In this document: one piece after another, positions 12,540 through 25,505 of the stretch
Position numbering within the stretch: position 1 is the first letter of the stretch
Layout: the number at the start of each line of letters is the position of its first letter
From: Equus caballus
Lineage: Eukaryota > Chordata > Mammalia > Perissodactyla > Equidae
Length of the DNA stretch: 64,000 nucleotides
Reading direction: 5' to 3'
Assembly: GCF_041296265.1 (NCBI RefSeq)
Contig: NC_091695.1
Span: 18,397,001 to 18,461,000, forward strand
Translations under genes and position numbers: made by a program
Notes under the pieces: model-generated
Databases searched by the model: none
What the model saw: the letters and a program-made list of their open reading frames with translations, nothing else
Told to the model about the DNA's origin: nothing

Positions 12540-15500
12540 CTTAAGTTAGCCCTCCCTGTATTTATCAGCAGAAACTCTTCAGAAGAGAAGGGTGAGATGC
12601 TATATTCAAAGTGCTGGATGAAAAAAATTGCCAAGCAAGAATTCAATACCCCAAAAAAGTGTCTTTTAAAAATAAAGATGATATACATTTTTACACAAAC
12701 AAAAGCTGAGAGAATTCGGTAGCATCAGACCTTCCTTACAACAAATGCTAAAGAGTCTTCTTTAAACTGAAAGGAAAGGACAACAAACAACAACATGAAC
12801 ACATGTTAAAGCTTAAAACTTATTTTAAACACTTATATATAGACATATACAGAATAATTTTCTACTTTAATAGTGGTTTGTAAACCTCTCCTAATTTTAG
12901 CATAAATGATAAAAAACAGAAGTTTTAAGAATAACTATAACTACAAATTTGTTTAATGGAGACACAATATAGATAGATATACAGTGTGATATCAATTAAA
13001 TTATTATAAAATGTGAGGGAAGAAGTAAAAGTGTGAATGTGATTGATGTTAAGATGTTATAACTAAAACACACTATGATAACAATAATATGCTTTATGTA
13101 AGTCTCACCTAAAACACTTATAGGTGACACAAATGAGAAAAATAGAAAGGAATGAAAGAATATCACTTCAAAAAATTAACAAAACAAAACACAGAGGAAA
13201 ACTGCAAGAGAAGAATAGGGTAACAAAAGAAAATACAAGACACACATAAATAAATAACAAAATGTAATAATAAACCATTCCATATCAATAATAACTTTAA
13301 ATGTGCTTTGATTAAAATCTCCAATCAGAAGATACAAAGTAGTTGAATGGATTTAAAAAAGAAAAAGCAAGACTCTACTATAAACTGTCTATAAGAAAAC
13401 CAACTTTAGTTTCAGGACATGAATATTATGAAAGTGAAGGCATGGAAAAAGATATCCAATGCTAATAATAAATAAAAAGGAGCAGATGTGGCCATACTTA
13501 GACAAAGTAGTCTTTAAGTGAAAAAATGGTCAGAGATAAAGGACATTATATAATGGGATTATATAAAGGGATCAATTCATCAAGAGAATATAACAATTAT
13601 AAATATATATGTACTCACTATCAGAGCATCTAAATATATAAAGCAAATATTAGCATAACTGCAGAGAGAAAGAGAATATTGTGTTAATATTAGGACACTT
13701 CAATACTGCCATTTCAATACTGGATAGAACATCTAGGCAGAAAATTGATAAGGAAATAATTGACTTAAACAGCACAATAGACTAAATAGACCTAACAGAC
13801 ATATACAGAAATTTTCATCCGACAGTAATGGAAAACGCATTAACTTAACCCAAAAAATAATAGAGGAAAGAAAATAGTAAATATTAGAGCAGAAATAAAT
13901 GAAATAGGGACAAGAAAAACAATAGAAAAATCAATGAAAATAATTTATATTTTGAAAAGATAAAATCAATAAAGGCTTAGTTAGATTAAGAATAAAAGAA
14001 GGCAAATAAATAAAATTAGAAATGAAGGAGACAGTTCAATGGATGACATAGAAATATAAAGGATTGTAAAGAGGACAATTATAAATAATTATATTCCAAC
14101 AAACTGGATAACCTAGAAGAAATCAATAAATTCCTAGAAATAGACAACCTATCAAGACTGAATCAATAAGAAATAGAAAGTCTGAACAGACCAATAGGAA
14201 ATAAGATTGAATCAAAAACTTTCTAACAAAGAAACGTCCAGGACCAGGTGGCTTCATGGATGAATTCTACCCAATATTCAAATAATTATTAATACCAACC
14301 CTCCCAAAAAGTAGAGGAGGGAACACGTCTAAACTCTTTATTTTGAGACTAGCATCACCCCAACTTCAAAATCAGACAAAGACAGCTCAAGGAAAGAAAA
14401 CTATATGCCAATATGCCAATTTTTCTGATAAACATTGATGCAAAAATCTTCACTCAAATACTAGCAAAAAATTCAAAGCACATTAAAAAGATCATTCATC
14501 ACAACCAATAGAGATTTATATTGGGATGAAAGGATAGTTCAACATCTGAAAATCATTAAATGTTACACACCCTTTAACATTTCATTAACAGAATGAAAGA
14601 CAAAAATAACTCGATTATCTCAATAGAGGCAGAAAAAGCCTTTGACATAATTCCATATCTTTTCATAATAAAAACAACAAAATAAGTATAGGAGGAATAG
14701 AACTCAACAAAATAAGGGCTTATATAAAAATCCATAGCTAACATCATACTCAGTGATGAGAAACTGACAGCTTTTCTTCTAAGATCTAGAACAAGACAAG
14801 GATGTCCCCTCTCACCGCTTTAATTCAACATAGTACTGAAAGTCCTAGCCATGGCAATTAGGCAAGTAAAGAAAATAAAAGGTGACCAAGTCAATGGAGA
14901 AGAGGTAAAATTACCTGTCCCTAGATGGTATGACCCTATGCATAGAAAAGCCAAAGACTCAACACAAGATTGTTAGAACTAATAAATTCAGTAAAGTTGC
15001 CAGGTTCAAAATCAAAGTATAAAAATCAGTGATCTTGGAATACAGAAAAAATGATGTATCTGCAATGGAAATTAACACAATCCCAGGGCCAGTCCAGTGG
15101 CATAGTGGTTAAACTTGTGCACTCCTCTTCAGTGGCCCAGAGTTTGCAGTTTTAGATCCCAGGTGCAGACCTCCATACCACTCATCAAGCCATACTGTGG
15201 TGGTGTCCCACATAGAAAATAGAGGAAGATTCATACAAATGTTAGCTCAGCAACAATCTTCCTCAAGCAAAAGAGGAAGGTTGGCAACAGATGTTAGCTC
15301 AGAGCCCATCTTCCTCATCAAAAAATAAACAAAGAACACAATCCCATTCACATTAGCAATAAAAAGAATAAATACATAGGAATTAACCTACCCAAAGAGA
15401 TATAAATATTATACACTGAAAATTATAAAACATCAATGAAGAAAATTTAAAAAGACACACAAAAATAGAAGGACATCTCATATTCATGTGTTAAAATAAC

Positions 15501-16385
15501 TAGTACTGTTAAAATGTCTTAAGTGATCTACAGAGTCAATGCAATCTGTGTAAAATCCCAATGATTTTTTTTTTACAGAAATAGATAGAAAACAACACTA
15601 AAACTCATATGGAACCACAAAAGACCCCTAATAGCCAAGCATATTGAGTAAGAAGAAAAAGGCTGAGACATCATAACTCCTGATCTAAAATTATATTACA
15701 AGGCTATAGTAATCAAAGTAATAAGGTACTAGCATAACAAAAACAGGTAGATAGACCCATGGAACAGATTAGAGAATCCAGACATAAACCCATGTATGGA
15801 TAGCCAACTGATCTTTGACAGGGGAGACAAGAACACCTAATGTGAAAAGGATAGTCTCTTCAATAAAAGATATCAGGAAAACTGTATATCTATATGCAAA
15901 AGTCTGAAATAGGGCTCCTATCTCACAAAATACACAAAAGTCAATTAAAAAATGGATTAAATACTCAAATATAAGTCTTAAAACCATAAAAATCCTAGAA
16001 AACACAGGGAAAAACTTTCTTGATGTTGGCCTTGACAATAATTTTTTGGGCATGACACCAAAAACAAAAGCAACCAATGTAAAAATATGCAAGTGAAATT
16101 AAACATCAACCTTAGAAGCTTCTGCACAGAAAAAAAAAATCACATAATAAAAAGGTATGTACGGAATGGGAAAAATAATTGCAAATCATGTATCAAAGAC
16201 AGGGTGAGTATTGATAATATATAAGGAACATATATATTTCAGTACCCAAAATACAAATTACCCAATTAAAAATGGGCCAAGGATATAAATAAACACTCTT
16301 CAAAAGAAGAAATTCAAATAGCTAACAAATATATGAAATGGTGTTCAACATCTCAATTCATCAGGGAAATGCAAATGAGGGTCAT
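12540..16385 (+). repeat. Old L1: ORF1 3' part through ORF2, interrupted by an ERE
   Basis: The sense L1 begins in the ORF1 C-terminal region ('tatattcaaagtgctgga', 'acaaatgctaaagagtcttctt'). It enters the ORF2 endonuclease at about 13290 ('aaatctccaatcagaag') and runs through the reverse transcriptase (about 14220-14990) to the 3' part of ORF2, where it stops at a 'catcagggaaatgcaaat' segment near 16370. It has many stops and indels and no long frame. An ERE splits it at 15086-15334. Confidence 0.85.
15086..15334 (+). repeat. ERE SINE with target-site duplication
   Basis: GGGCCAGTCCAGTGG head and GTTAGCTCAGAGCCCATCTTCC tail. Direct repeats AACACAATCCCA at 15074-15085 and 15335-15346 match perfectly, marking insertion into the old L1. 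Confidence 0.95.
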
Positions 16386-17101
16386 GATGAAATATTTTCT
16401 CCAAAACTTTGAAGAGGAAGGAACACACCTAAATAATTTTATGAGGCCAGCATTACCCTGACATCAAAGCCAGATAAGGACATTGCAGGAAAGGAAAACT
16501 ACAGGCCAATATACCGTGTCAATATAGATGCAACAATTACCCCCAAATATTGCAAATTGAATTCATCAACATGTTAAAGATTATACACGATAGTCTAAAG
16601 AGAGTTGTGGCTGGGATGCAATGATGGTTCAACATACACAAATCAATAAATGTGATATACCATATTAGGATGAAAGATAAAAATCATATCATCATCTCAA
16701 TAGATAAAGAAAAGACATTTGACAAAACACAGCACACTTTCATGATAAAAACACTCAACAATTTGCATATGCAAGAAGTATAACTCAATGTAATAAAGGG
16801 CATATATGACAAATCCATGAATAGCATCATATTCAATGGTGAAAATCTGAAAGCTTTTCCTCTAAGATCAGGAAAAAGACAAGTGTTTCCGCTCTCACCA
16901 CTCTTATTCACCACAGTACTGGAAATTCTAGCCAGAGCAATTAAGCAAGAAAAATAAATGAGGCATCTTTGGAGAAAGTAATGCTTTATCTGTTTTCCAA
17001 TGATACTATCTTATGTACAGAAAATCCTAAAGACTCAACCAAAAGAAATTTAGAATGAATGAGCAAATTCACAAATTTTCAAGGTAAAAAAATCAATGCA
17101 C
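16386..17101 (+). repeat. Older L1, upstream half (reverse transcriptase region)
   Basis: At about 16385 the sequence jumps back from the late ORF2 segment of the previous L1 to an earlier ORF2 segment ('gaggaaggaacacac', 'gaggccagcattaccctga'), so a second element starts here. It is cut at 17101 by the full-length L1 and resumes at 23812 in the expected ORF2 order. Confidence 0.8.
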
Positions 17102-17430
17102 AGAGATGACATCACCAAGATGGCAGAGTGAGTAGTCTTCTTTGTCTCTCCCCCTTCGAATCTACACCCGTATAGCATCTGAGGATGCCTGAGAGACTGA
17201 TGCTGCTATATATTGGAAGGTGGACAGACTTCCGCCTGGGAGGAGGTGGAGATAGGTGAAAACTCTCCAACCCCTGACCCCCAGACAGCCTAGTACATGC
17301 AAGCGGCTTTCTTCCAGCAGACACCCCCATAGCATCACCAGGCAAGAGGGCTGGAGTGTGCACACACCGGCAGAGTGACGGTGGAAACAGGTGACTGCAG
17401 CCCTACCTAAGCCTCACACGATTATACCTA

Positions 17431-18035
17431 AGCCCAGGGGGAAACTCCATGGTCCTGCACCAGCAGCAGAGAAAGCCTCTACTCACCATTAGCAGAGAGG
17501 CCCTACCCAGCATTCAGAACACTGGGAGGCTCCCGAAGAGGATTATCCCAGGCAAGGCAGCAGCCAGCCAGCCACTGCCAGACTCACAGACTCTGGCTGT
17601 GTCCCAGACGGGGCAAGGGGCACCGGGGGCTAGGTGGAGCTCCAGTGGCCCAGCTCTATGGCAGAGGGGGAAACTCTATGGTCCCACACCAGTGGCAGGG
17701 AAAGCCTCTACTGGTGTTAGCAGAGAGGCCCCACCCAGCAATCAGAACCCTAGAAGGCTCTGGGAGAGGAGGATTCCAGGCAGGGCAGCAGCCCGCCAGC
17801 CACCTCTGACTCACAGACTCCAGCTGTATCCAAGAGGGGGCAAGAGACACCCAGTGATCCCATGGGAGTGGCCAGGGGCTGGTTGGAGCTCCAGCAGCCT
17901 GGCTCCGCAGCCCAGGGGGAAAATCCACAGTCCAACAGCAGCCACAGTGAAAGCCTCTGCACAGCACTAGTGGAGAGGCCCCGACTAGCAATCACAAGGC
18001 TGGAAGGCCCTGGGGCAAAAGTAGCACAGCTAGGT
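17431..18035 (+). repeat. Tandem monomers in the L1 5' UTR
   Basis: About two and a half copies of a 230-250 base GC-rich unit lie at 17431-17659, 17660-17908 and a partial one from 17909 to about 18035. Each starts with a CAG-G-run-AAA-TCCA/TCTA motif and carries GAAAGCCTCT about 30-40 bases in, then GAGAGGCCC. This resembles the monomeric promoters described for rodent L1s. Open frames in this segment on both strands are side effects of high GC and lack independent support. Confidence 0.8.
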
Positions 18036-18451
18036 GAGCTAACCACAGACTGCAGATGATACCCATAGCTCTGCTGCTGCCTATAGTGTGCAAGTGAGAT
18101 CTTGTGGGCCCTGACAGTGACAGAGCTGCGAATATAGGGGATCCTGCTCCTGGCCACTGGGAAAGCCCATAACACCACTGCAGGCCCTAAGGAGGGAGTG
18201 TGTCTAGGTGGTGTGCAACAGTAGGCAACAGCAGCCTGAGGCCCCCTTGCGATTGCCCCCACAGCTCACAAGGGACCCCACAGGACCACTGTGACTATTA
18301 GGAGGGGCCCAGTTCCAGTCAGCAACAGCTGACAGAGTTCCCTGTTGGTGCAGTCTAAACAGCTGCTCCCCCCCACACCAGTAGAGACAAGTGGAAGCAG
18401 TAACTAAACTCTATCTCTAGGCAGAGGCACAAATCCACGCCATCAAGCAGA

Positions 18452-19414
18452 ATGAAAAAATATATTAAATCTCCTGAACAGAAGGAAAAGGACAAGTACC
18501 CAGAAAACCATCCCAAAGACAATGAAATCTATAAGCTAAATGACAATGAATTCAAAACAGCCATTATTAAAAAACTCAACGAGTTAAAAGAGAATACTGA
18601 TAGACAAATCAACGAGTGCAGGAGCTATGTCACAAAAGAGCTTGATACCCTAAAGAAGAACCAATCAGAAATACTGGAGATGAAGAACACAGTGGAGGAC
18701 ATTAAGAAAAATCTGGACTCTGAACAGTAGGGTCGATAATATGGAGGACAGAATTAGCAATTTGGAGGATAGGAATATAGAGATGCTGCAGACAGAGGAG
18801 GAGAGAGAACTAAGACTAAAAAGAAATGAAGAAACTCTTCGAGAATTATCTGACTCAATTAGGAGATGCAACATAAGGATTATAGATATATCAGAGGGAG
18901 AGGAGAAGGAGAAGGGGGCAGTAAGCTTGTTCAAAGAAATAATGGCTGAGAACTTTCCAAACCTGGGGAGAGAGATGGAATTCCAAGTGACAGAAGCCAA
19001 TAGATCTCCAAACTTTATCAATGTAAGAAGAACAACCCCACGGCATATAGCAGTGAAGCTAGCAAAAGCCAATGACAAAGAGAAAATACCAAGGGCATCC
19101 AGGCAGAAGAAAATAACCTACAAAGGAACCCCCATAAGGTTATCAGCAGATTTCTTAGCAGATACTTTACAGGCTAGAAGAGAGTGGAATGAAATATTCA
19201 AGACTCGGAGGACAAAAACTTGCAGCCAAGAATACTCTCCCCAGAGAATATATACTTCAAATATGATGGAGAAATAAAAACTTTCCCAGATAAACAAAAG
19301 TTAAGGGAGTTCATTGCTGCAAGACCTCCTGCTCAAGAAATGCTCAGGAAGACCCTCATAACTGAAAAATCAAAAAAAGGAAAGGGGTTAAAAAACCCAG
19401 AGCAACCGAGATAA
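18452..19414 (+). pseudogene. L1 ORF1 relic (RNA-binding chaperone)
   Basis: ORF1p binds L1 RNA as a coiled-coil trimer. The reading starts MKKYIKSPEQKEKDK at 18452 and has a Lys/Glu-rich coiled-coil region (about 18560-18720). The RRM region follows with RCNIRIIDISEGEE (near 18860) and the C-terminal domain with PRHIAVKLAKANDKEKI (near 19040). The frame shifts by one base just before about 18720, where LNSRVDNMEDRI resumes in another frame, and again near 19205 before LQPRILSPENIYFKYDG. It ends at TAA 19412-19414. Two frameshifts make it non-functional, though the protein text is otherwise well kept. Confidence 0.88.
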
Positions 19415-19840
19415 GTAGAAGGACAATAACAGAAAGTAGCAGCTCTCCATCAGAACAGGTTAGCAAAAGTTAAATAAAACATTGAAGATAAAAGGAAGGT
19501 AAACACCAAGAATAAATATAATCCTGTCATTTTAACCACAAACTCACAACACAAGAAGGAAGAGAAAAAAATCTGACAATAACAACCTAGAAGGGGAAGA
19601 GAAAAGGGATGGAACGTTTTAATTTAAGGAAATAAGAAGCTATCAGAAAATGGACTATCTCATCTGTGAGATGTTTTATACAAAACACCTGGTAACCACT
19701 AAACAAATAACAAGAATAAAGACACAGATTACAAATAAGAAGAAAGCCAATACAGAAATTTACCTACCAGAATTAGCAGTCCAAAGATCAGGGGACGAGA
19801 AACAAAGGAAATGCAAGAGAACTGGAAAAAAAGTGATAAA

Positions 19841-22800
19841 ATGGCAGCGGTAGGCCCCCACATTTCAATAATCACTCTAAATGTAAAGGGATTGAACTCT
19901 CCAATCAAAAGACACAGAGTGGCAGGATGGATCAAAGAACGAGACCCAACAATATGCTGCCTCCAGGAAACACAAATCAGCCCCAAAGACAAACACAGAC
20001 TCTGAGTGAAGGGATGGAAGACAATATTACAAGTTAATAATGAACAAAAGAAAGCAAGCGTTGCCATATTTATATCAGACAAAGTAGACTTCAGAGCAAA
20101 ACACATAAAGAAAGACAAAGAGGCGCAGCTTACAATGATAAAAAGGACACTCCACCAAGATGACATAATGCTTATAAATATATGTGCACGCAACACAAGA
20201 GCACCAAAATTTGTAAAGCAACTGAACAAAACTAAAAGGAAACATCAACAACAATATAATAATAGTAGGGGACCTCACCACCCCATTGACACCAATGGAC
20301 AGATCATCCAAACAGAAAATCAACAAGGAAATTATAGAATTAAATGAAAAATTAGGCCAGATGGACTTAATAGCTATATATAGAACACTTCATCCAAAAA
20401 CAGCAGATTACACATCCTTCTCAAGGGGGCATGGAACATTCTCAAGGATAGACCATATCTTGGGAAACAAAGCAAGCATCAATAAATTCAAGAGGGTTGA
20501 AATAATATCGAGCATCTTTTCTGATCACAATGCTATGAAACTAGAAATCAACTACAAGAATAAAGCTGGGAAAGGGGCAAAACGTGGAGACTAAAAGCAT
20601 GCTACAGAACAAACAACGGATTATTGAAGAAATTAAAGAAGAAATAAAAGATTATCTGGAGACAAATGAAAATGAAAACATGCCACACCAACTCATTTGG
20701 GATGCAGCAAAGGCAGTCCTAAGAGGGAAATTCATGGCAATACCAGCTCACCACAAAAAACAAGAAAAATCTCAGATAAGCAACCTCAAATGACACCTAA
20801 CAGAATTAGAAAAAGAAGAACAAACAAAGCCCAAAATGAGTAGGAGGGAAATAATAAAAATTAGAGCAGAAATAAATGATATTGAAACAAAAAAGACACT
20901 AGAAAGGATCAACGAAACAGAGAGTTGGTTCTTCGAAAAAATTAACAAAATTGACAAACCCTTAGCCTGACTCACTAAGAAAAAAAGACAGAAGACTCAA
21001 ATTAATAAAATTAGAAAGGAGAGAGGAGAAATCACAACAGATACCAAAGAAATACAAGGGATCATAAGAGAATACTATGAAAAACTATATGCCAACAAAC
21101 TGAACAACCTAGAAGAAATGATACATTCCTAAACTCTTACAACCTCCCCAAACTGAAGCAGGAAGAAATAGAGAATCTGAATAGACCAATCACAAGTAAA
21201 GAAAGAGAAACAGTAATCAAAAACTTCCCCAAAAATAAAAGTCCAGGACCAGACGGCTTCTCTGGAGAATTCTATCAAACATTCAAAGAAGATTTAATAC
21301 CTACCCTTCTCAACCTATTCCAGAAAACTGAGGAAGATGGAGCACTCCCTAACACATTTTATGAAGCCAACATCACCCTGATCCCCAAACCTGACAAGAA
21401 CAACACAAAGAAGGAGAACTACAGGCCAATATCACTGATGAACATAGATGCAAAAATCCTCAACAAAATTTTGGCAAACCAAATACAGCAATACATCAAA
21501 AAGATTATAGACCATGATCAAGTGGGATTTATACCAGGGACACAGGGATGGTTCAACATCTGCAAGTCAATCATTGTGATACACTACATTAACAAAATGA
21601 GAAACAAAAACCACATGATCATCTCAATAGATGCAGAGAAAGCGTTTGACAAGATCCAATATCCATTTATGATAAAAAACCCTCAATAAAATGGGTATAG
21701 AAGGAAAGTACCTCAACATAATAAAGGCCATATATGACAAACCCACAGCCAACAACATACTCAACACACAAAAACTGAAAGCCTCCTGTCTGAGAATAGG
21801 AAGAAGACAAGGGTGCCCACTTTCACCACTCTTATTCAACATATTACTGGAAGTGTTGGCCAGGGCAATTCGGCAGGAAAAAGAAATAAAAGGAATCCAA
21901 TTAGTCAACGAAGAAGTAAACCTCTCACTGTTTGCAGACGACAGGATCTTATATATAGAAAACCCCAAAGAATCCATGGGAAAACTATTAGAAATAATCA
22001 ACAGCTACAGCAAAGTTGCAGGATATAAAATCAACATACCTAAATTAGTAGCATTGCTATACACTAACAATGAACTAACAGAAAAAGATCTCAAGAACTC
22101 AATCCATTCAGGATCACAACAAAAAGAAAAAAAATACCTTGGGATAAATTTAACCAAGGAAGTGAAGGATCTATACAACGAAAAGTACAAGACTTTATTG
22201 AAAGAAATTGATGACGACATAAAGAGATGGAAAGACATTGCATGCACATGGATTGGAAGAACAAACACAGCTAAAATGTCCATATTACCTAAAGCAATCT
22301 ACAGAGTCAATGCTATCCCAATCAGAATCCCAATGACATTCTTTACAGAAATTGAACAAACAATCCTAAAATTCATATGAGGCAACAAAAGACCCCAAAT
22401 TGCTAAAGCAATCCTGAGAAAGAAGAACAAAGCTGGAGGGATCACCATCCCTGACTTCAAAGTATACTACAAAGCTACAGTAATCAAAACAGCATGGTAC
22501 TGGTACAAAAACAGGTGCACAGATCAATGGAACAGAATTGAAAGCCCAGAAATAAAACCACACATCTATGGACAGCTAGTCTTCAACAAAGGAACTGAGG
22601 GCCTACAATGGAGAAAAGAAAGTCTCTTCAACAAATGGTGCTGGGAAAACTGGACAGCCACATGTAAAAGAATGAAAATTGCCCATTCTTTTTCACCATT
22701 CACAAAAATAAACTCAAAATGGATCAAAGACCTAAAGATTAGGCATGAAACAATAAGTCTTCTAGAAGAGAATATAGGCAGTACACTCTTTGACATCAGT

Positions 22801-23662
22801 TTCAAAAGAATCTTTTCAGACACCATAACTCCTCAGATGAGGGAAACAATAGAAAGAATAAGCAAATGGGACTTCATCAGACTAAAGAGCTTCTTCAAGG
22901 CAAGGGAAAACAGGATTGAAACAAAAAAAAAACCCCACTAATTGGGAAAAAATATTTACAAGTTATTTATCTGACAAAGGGTTAATCTCCATAATATATA
23001 TAGAACACACACAGCTCAACAACAAAAAATCAAACAATCCGATCAAAAAATGGGCAGGGGACATGAACAGACATTTCTGCAAAGAAGATATAAGGATAGC
23101 CAATAGACACATGAAAAGATGCTCTCATCACTAATCATCAGGGAAATGCAAGTCAAAACTACACTAACATATCACCTTACACCTGTTAGAATGGCAGAAG
23201 TATCCAAAACCAAAAGTGACAAATGTTGGAGAGGTTGTGGAGAAAAAGGAGCCCTCATACACTGTTGGTGGGAATGCAAACTGGTGCAGCCACTATGGAA
23301 AACATATGGAGATTTCTCAAAAAGTTAAAAATAGAAATACCTTATGACCCAGCCATCCCACTACTGGGCATCTATCCTAAGAACCTGAAATCAGCAATAC
23401 CAAAAGTCCCATGAACCCCAATGTTCATTGCAGCATTATTTACAACAGCCAAGATGTGGAAGCAACCTAAGTGCCCAGCAACTGATGATTGGATAAAGAA
23501 GATATGGTATATATATACAATGGAATACTACTCAACCATAAAAAAGACAAAATCGTCCCATTCACAACAACATGGATGGACCTTGAGAGTATTATGTAAA
23601 GTGAAATAAGCCAGATAGAGAAAGACCAACTCTGTATGACTCCACTCATATGTGGAAGTTAA
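19841..23662 (+). pseudogene. L1 ORF2 relic (endonuclease and reverse transcriptase)
   Basis: ORF2p nicks target DNA and copies L1 RNA. MAAVGPHISIITLNVKGLN at 19841 is the endonuclease start, and SDHNAMKLEIN near 20520 is the end of that domain. [18 protein letters not shown] near 21810 and FADD at 21931-21942 are reverse transcriptase motifs. [18 protein letters not shown] near 23225 is the C-terminal Cys/His motif. A TGA near 20003 and frameshifts near 20235, 20590 and 21690, among others, break the frame. The longest open piece is 21691-22380. No neighbour suggests a domesticated role. Confidence 0.9.
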
Positions 23663-23686
23663 CATATAGACAAAGAGAACTGATTG

Positions 23687-23720
23687 GTGGTTACCAGGGG
23701 AAAGGGGGGGATGGGGTAAG
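23687..23720 (+). other. G-rich tract in the L1 3' UTR
   Basis: G runs of 4, 7 and 4 lie close together (CAGGGGAAAGGGGGGGATGGGG). G-rich, quadruplex-prone tracts are a known feature of mammalian L1 3' UTRs. Confidence 0.6.
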
Positions 23721-23811
23721 GCACAAAGGGTGAAGTGGTGCACCTACAACATGACTAACCATAATGTACAACTGAACTTTCACAAGGTTGTAAACTATAA
23801 TAATCCTAATT

Positions 23812-25505
23812 AAAAAATCAATGTACATAAATTCGGTTGAATTTCTGTACACTAAACAAAATATACAAAAAAAAATTTTTTTAATTCCCATTCACAACAG
23901 CACAAAAAACAATAAAATACTTAGGTATCAATTTAACCAAGGAGGGGAAAGATCTGAACAATGTAAAGTAAAAGACTTTGATGGAAGAAATTGAAGAAGA
24001 AACCAACAATGGAAAGATATTCTGTATTCCTGGATCAGAAGAATAAAAAATTGTTAAAATGTCAATACTGCCTAAAGAGATTTGATATAGTACCCATCAA
24101 AATTCCAATAACATTTTTTCACAAAAATAATCCTAAAGAAATATGGAAACACAAGACTCTAAAAAGCCAAATCAATTCAGAGAAATTAGAACAAAGCTGG
24201 AGGCATCACACTTCCTCATTTCAAACTACACTCTACAGTATAATCTAAACACTATGAGACCCAGCATAAACATAGACATACATCAATGGACAGAGTAAGA
24301 GCCCAGAAATAAACCCTGAAGTATATGGTCAACCAATATTTGACAAAGGAGCCAACAAAACTCAATGGAGAATGGATAGGTTCCGCAATAAATTTTGTAG
24401 GGAAACTGGATAACCACAAACAGAAGACTGAAATTGGGCACATATCTTACACCACTCCAAAAAATTAACTCAAAATGTATTAAAGACTTAAATGTAAGAC
24501 CTGAAACCATAAAACTCCTAGAAGAAAACCTAGGGAAAACTCCTTGGCATTAGTCTTGGCAAAAAGTTTTTGGATATGACATCCAAAACACAAGCAACAA
24601 AAGCAGAAATCAACAAGTGGGACTATATTAAACTAAAGAGCTTTTGGACAACAAAAGAAACAGTCAACAAAATGAAAATTAAACCTATGAAATGGGAGGA
24701 TATAATTGCAAACCATCTATCTGATAACAGTTTCATATCCAAAATATATAAGGAATTCATATGAGTCAATATCAAAAAAATAATCTAATTAAAAATAGGC
24801 AGAACTGAGTATACATTTTCTCCAAAGACATACAAGTAGCCAATAGGTATACAAAAAGGTGCTCAAAGTTGTTAATGATCAAGAAAATGCAAAACAAAAA
24901 CATAATCAGAGGGGGCTGGCTCTGTGACTGAGTGGTTAAGTTTGCATGTCCTGCTTTGGTGGCCCAGGGTTTTGCCATTTTGGATCCTGGGTGCAGTCCT
25001 AGCACAGCTCATCAAGCCATGCTGAGGTGGCCTCAAACATAGGAGAACTAGAAGGACCTAGAATATACAACTATGCACTGGGGGCTTTGGGGAGAAGAAG
25101 AAGAAGAAAAAATGATTGGCAATAGATATTATCTCAGGGCCAATCTTAAAAAAAATAAACAAATAATGAGATATCTCCACATACCTGTTAGTATAACTAT
25201 CATCAAAAAGACAAGAGATAAGAAGTGCTAACAAGACTTTGGAGAAAAGGGAACCCTGGTGCATTGTTGATAGGGATGTAAATTGATACAATCACTATAG
25301 AAAATAGTATGGAGGTTCCTCAAAAAATTAAATACTGAACTACCACGTGATGTAGTAATCCCACTTCTGGGTACATACCCAACAGAAATTAAAACAGGAT
25401 CTTGAAGAGATTTCTGCAGTTCCATCTTCTTTGCAGCATTTGTCAAATTAGCCAAGATATGAAATAACATAATTCTCTGTCAAAAGATGAATGGATAAAG
25501 AAATA
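23812..25505 (+). repeat. Older L1, downstream half (late ORF2)
   Basis: Continues the element cut at 17101: 'ttcccattcacaacagca', 'aaatacttaggtatcaattta', then the ORF2 C-terminal region to about 25500. It is diverged, with no long frame. An ERE interrupts it at 24911-25165. Confidence 0.85.
24911..25165 (+). repeat. ERE SINE (type with GGACCTAGAATATACAACTATG)
   Basis: GGGGCTGGCTCTGTGACTGAG head, a middle segment with the 'tatacaactatgcactggggg' module, a short GAA run, and a GGGCCAATCTT tail. It sits in the older L1. The target-site duplication is not clear. Confidence 0.9.

Larger units (their letters stand above)
17102..23811 (+). mobile_element. Full-length L1 retrotransposon, inactive, nested in an older L1
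   Basis: About 6.7 kb with a 5' UTR (17102-18451), ORF1 relic (18452-19414), ORF2 relic (19841-23662) and 3' UTR (23663-23811). It starts GAGATGACATCACCAAGATGGC, whose CAAGATGGC at 17116-17124 is a YY1-type site as found at mammalian L1 5' ends. Direct repeats AAAAAATCAATGCAC (17087-17101) and AAAAAATCAATGTAC (23812-23826) differ at one base and flank the element, and the older L1 continues on both sides. Full length plus a near-identical duplication implies a fairly recent insertion, but frameshifts in ORF1 and several stops and frameshifts in ORF2 mean it cannot move by itself. Confidence 0.93.

Noticed and set aside
17431-18035. Regularly spaced repeats resembling a CRISPR-like array
   Set aside because: Units are 230-250 bases without short repeat/spacer structure and belong to the L1 5' UTR; the genome is mammalian.
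17112-18262. Several overlapping open frames of 65-173 codons on both strands
   Set aside because: They lie in the GC-rich L1 5' UTR, overlap on both strands, repeat with the monomers and match no protein I know.
21691-22380. 229-codon reverse transcriptase frame as a possible domesticated gene
   Set aside because: It is a surviving piece of the dead L1 ORF2, colinear with the rest of the element and without its own start signals.
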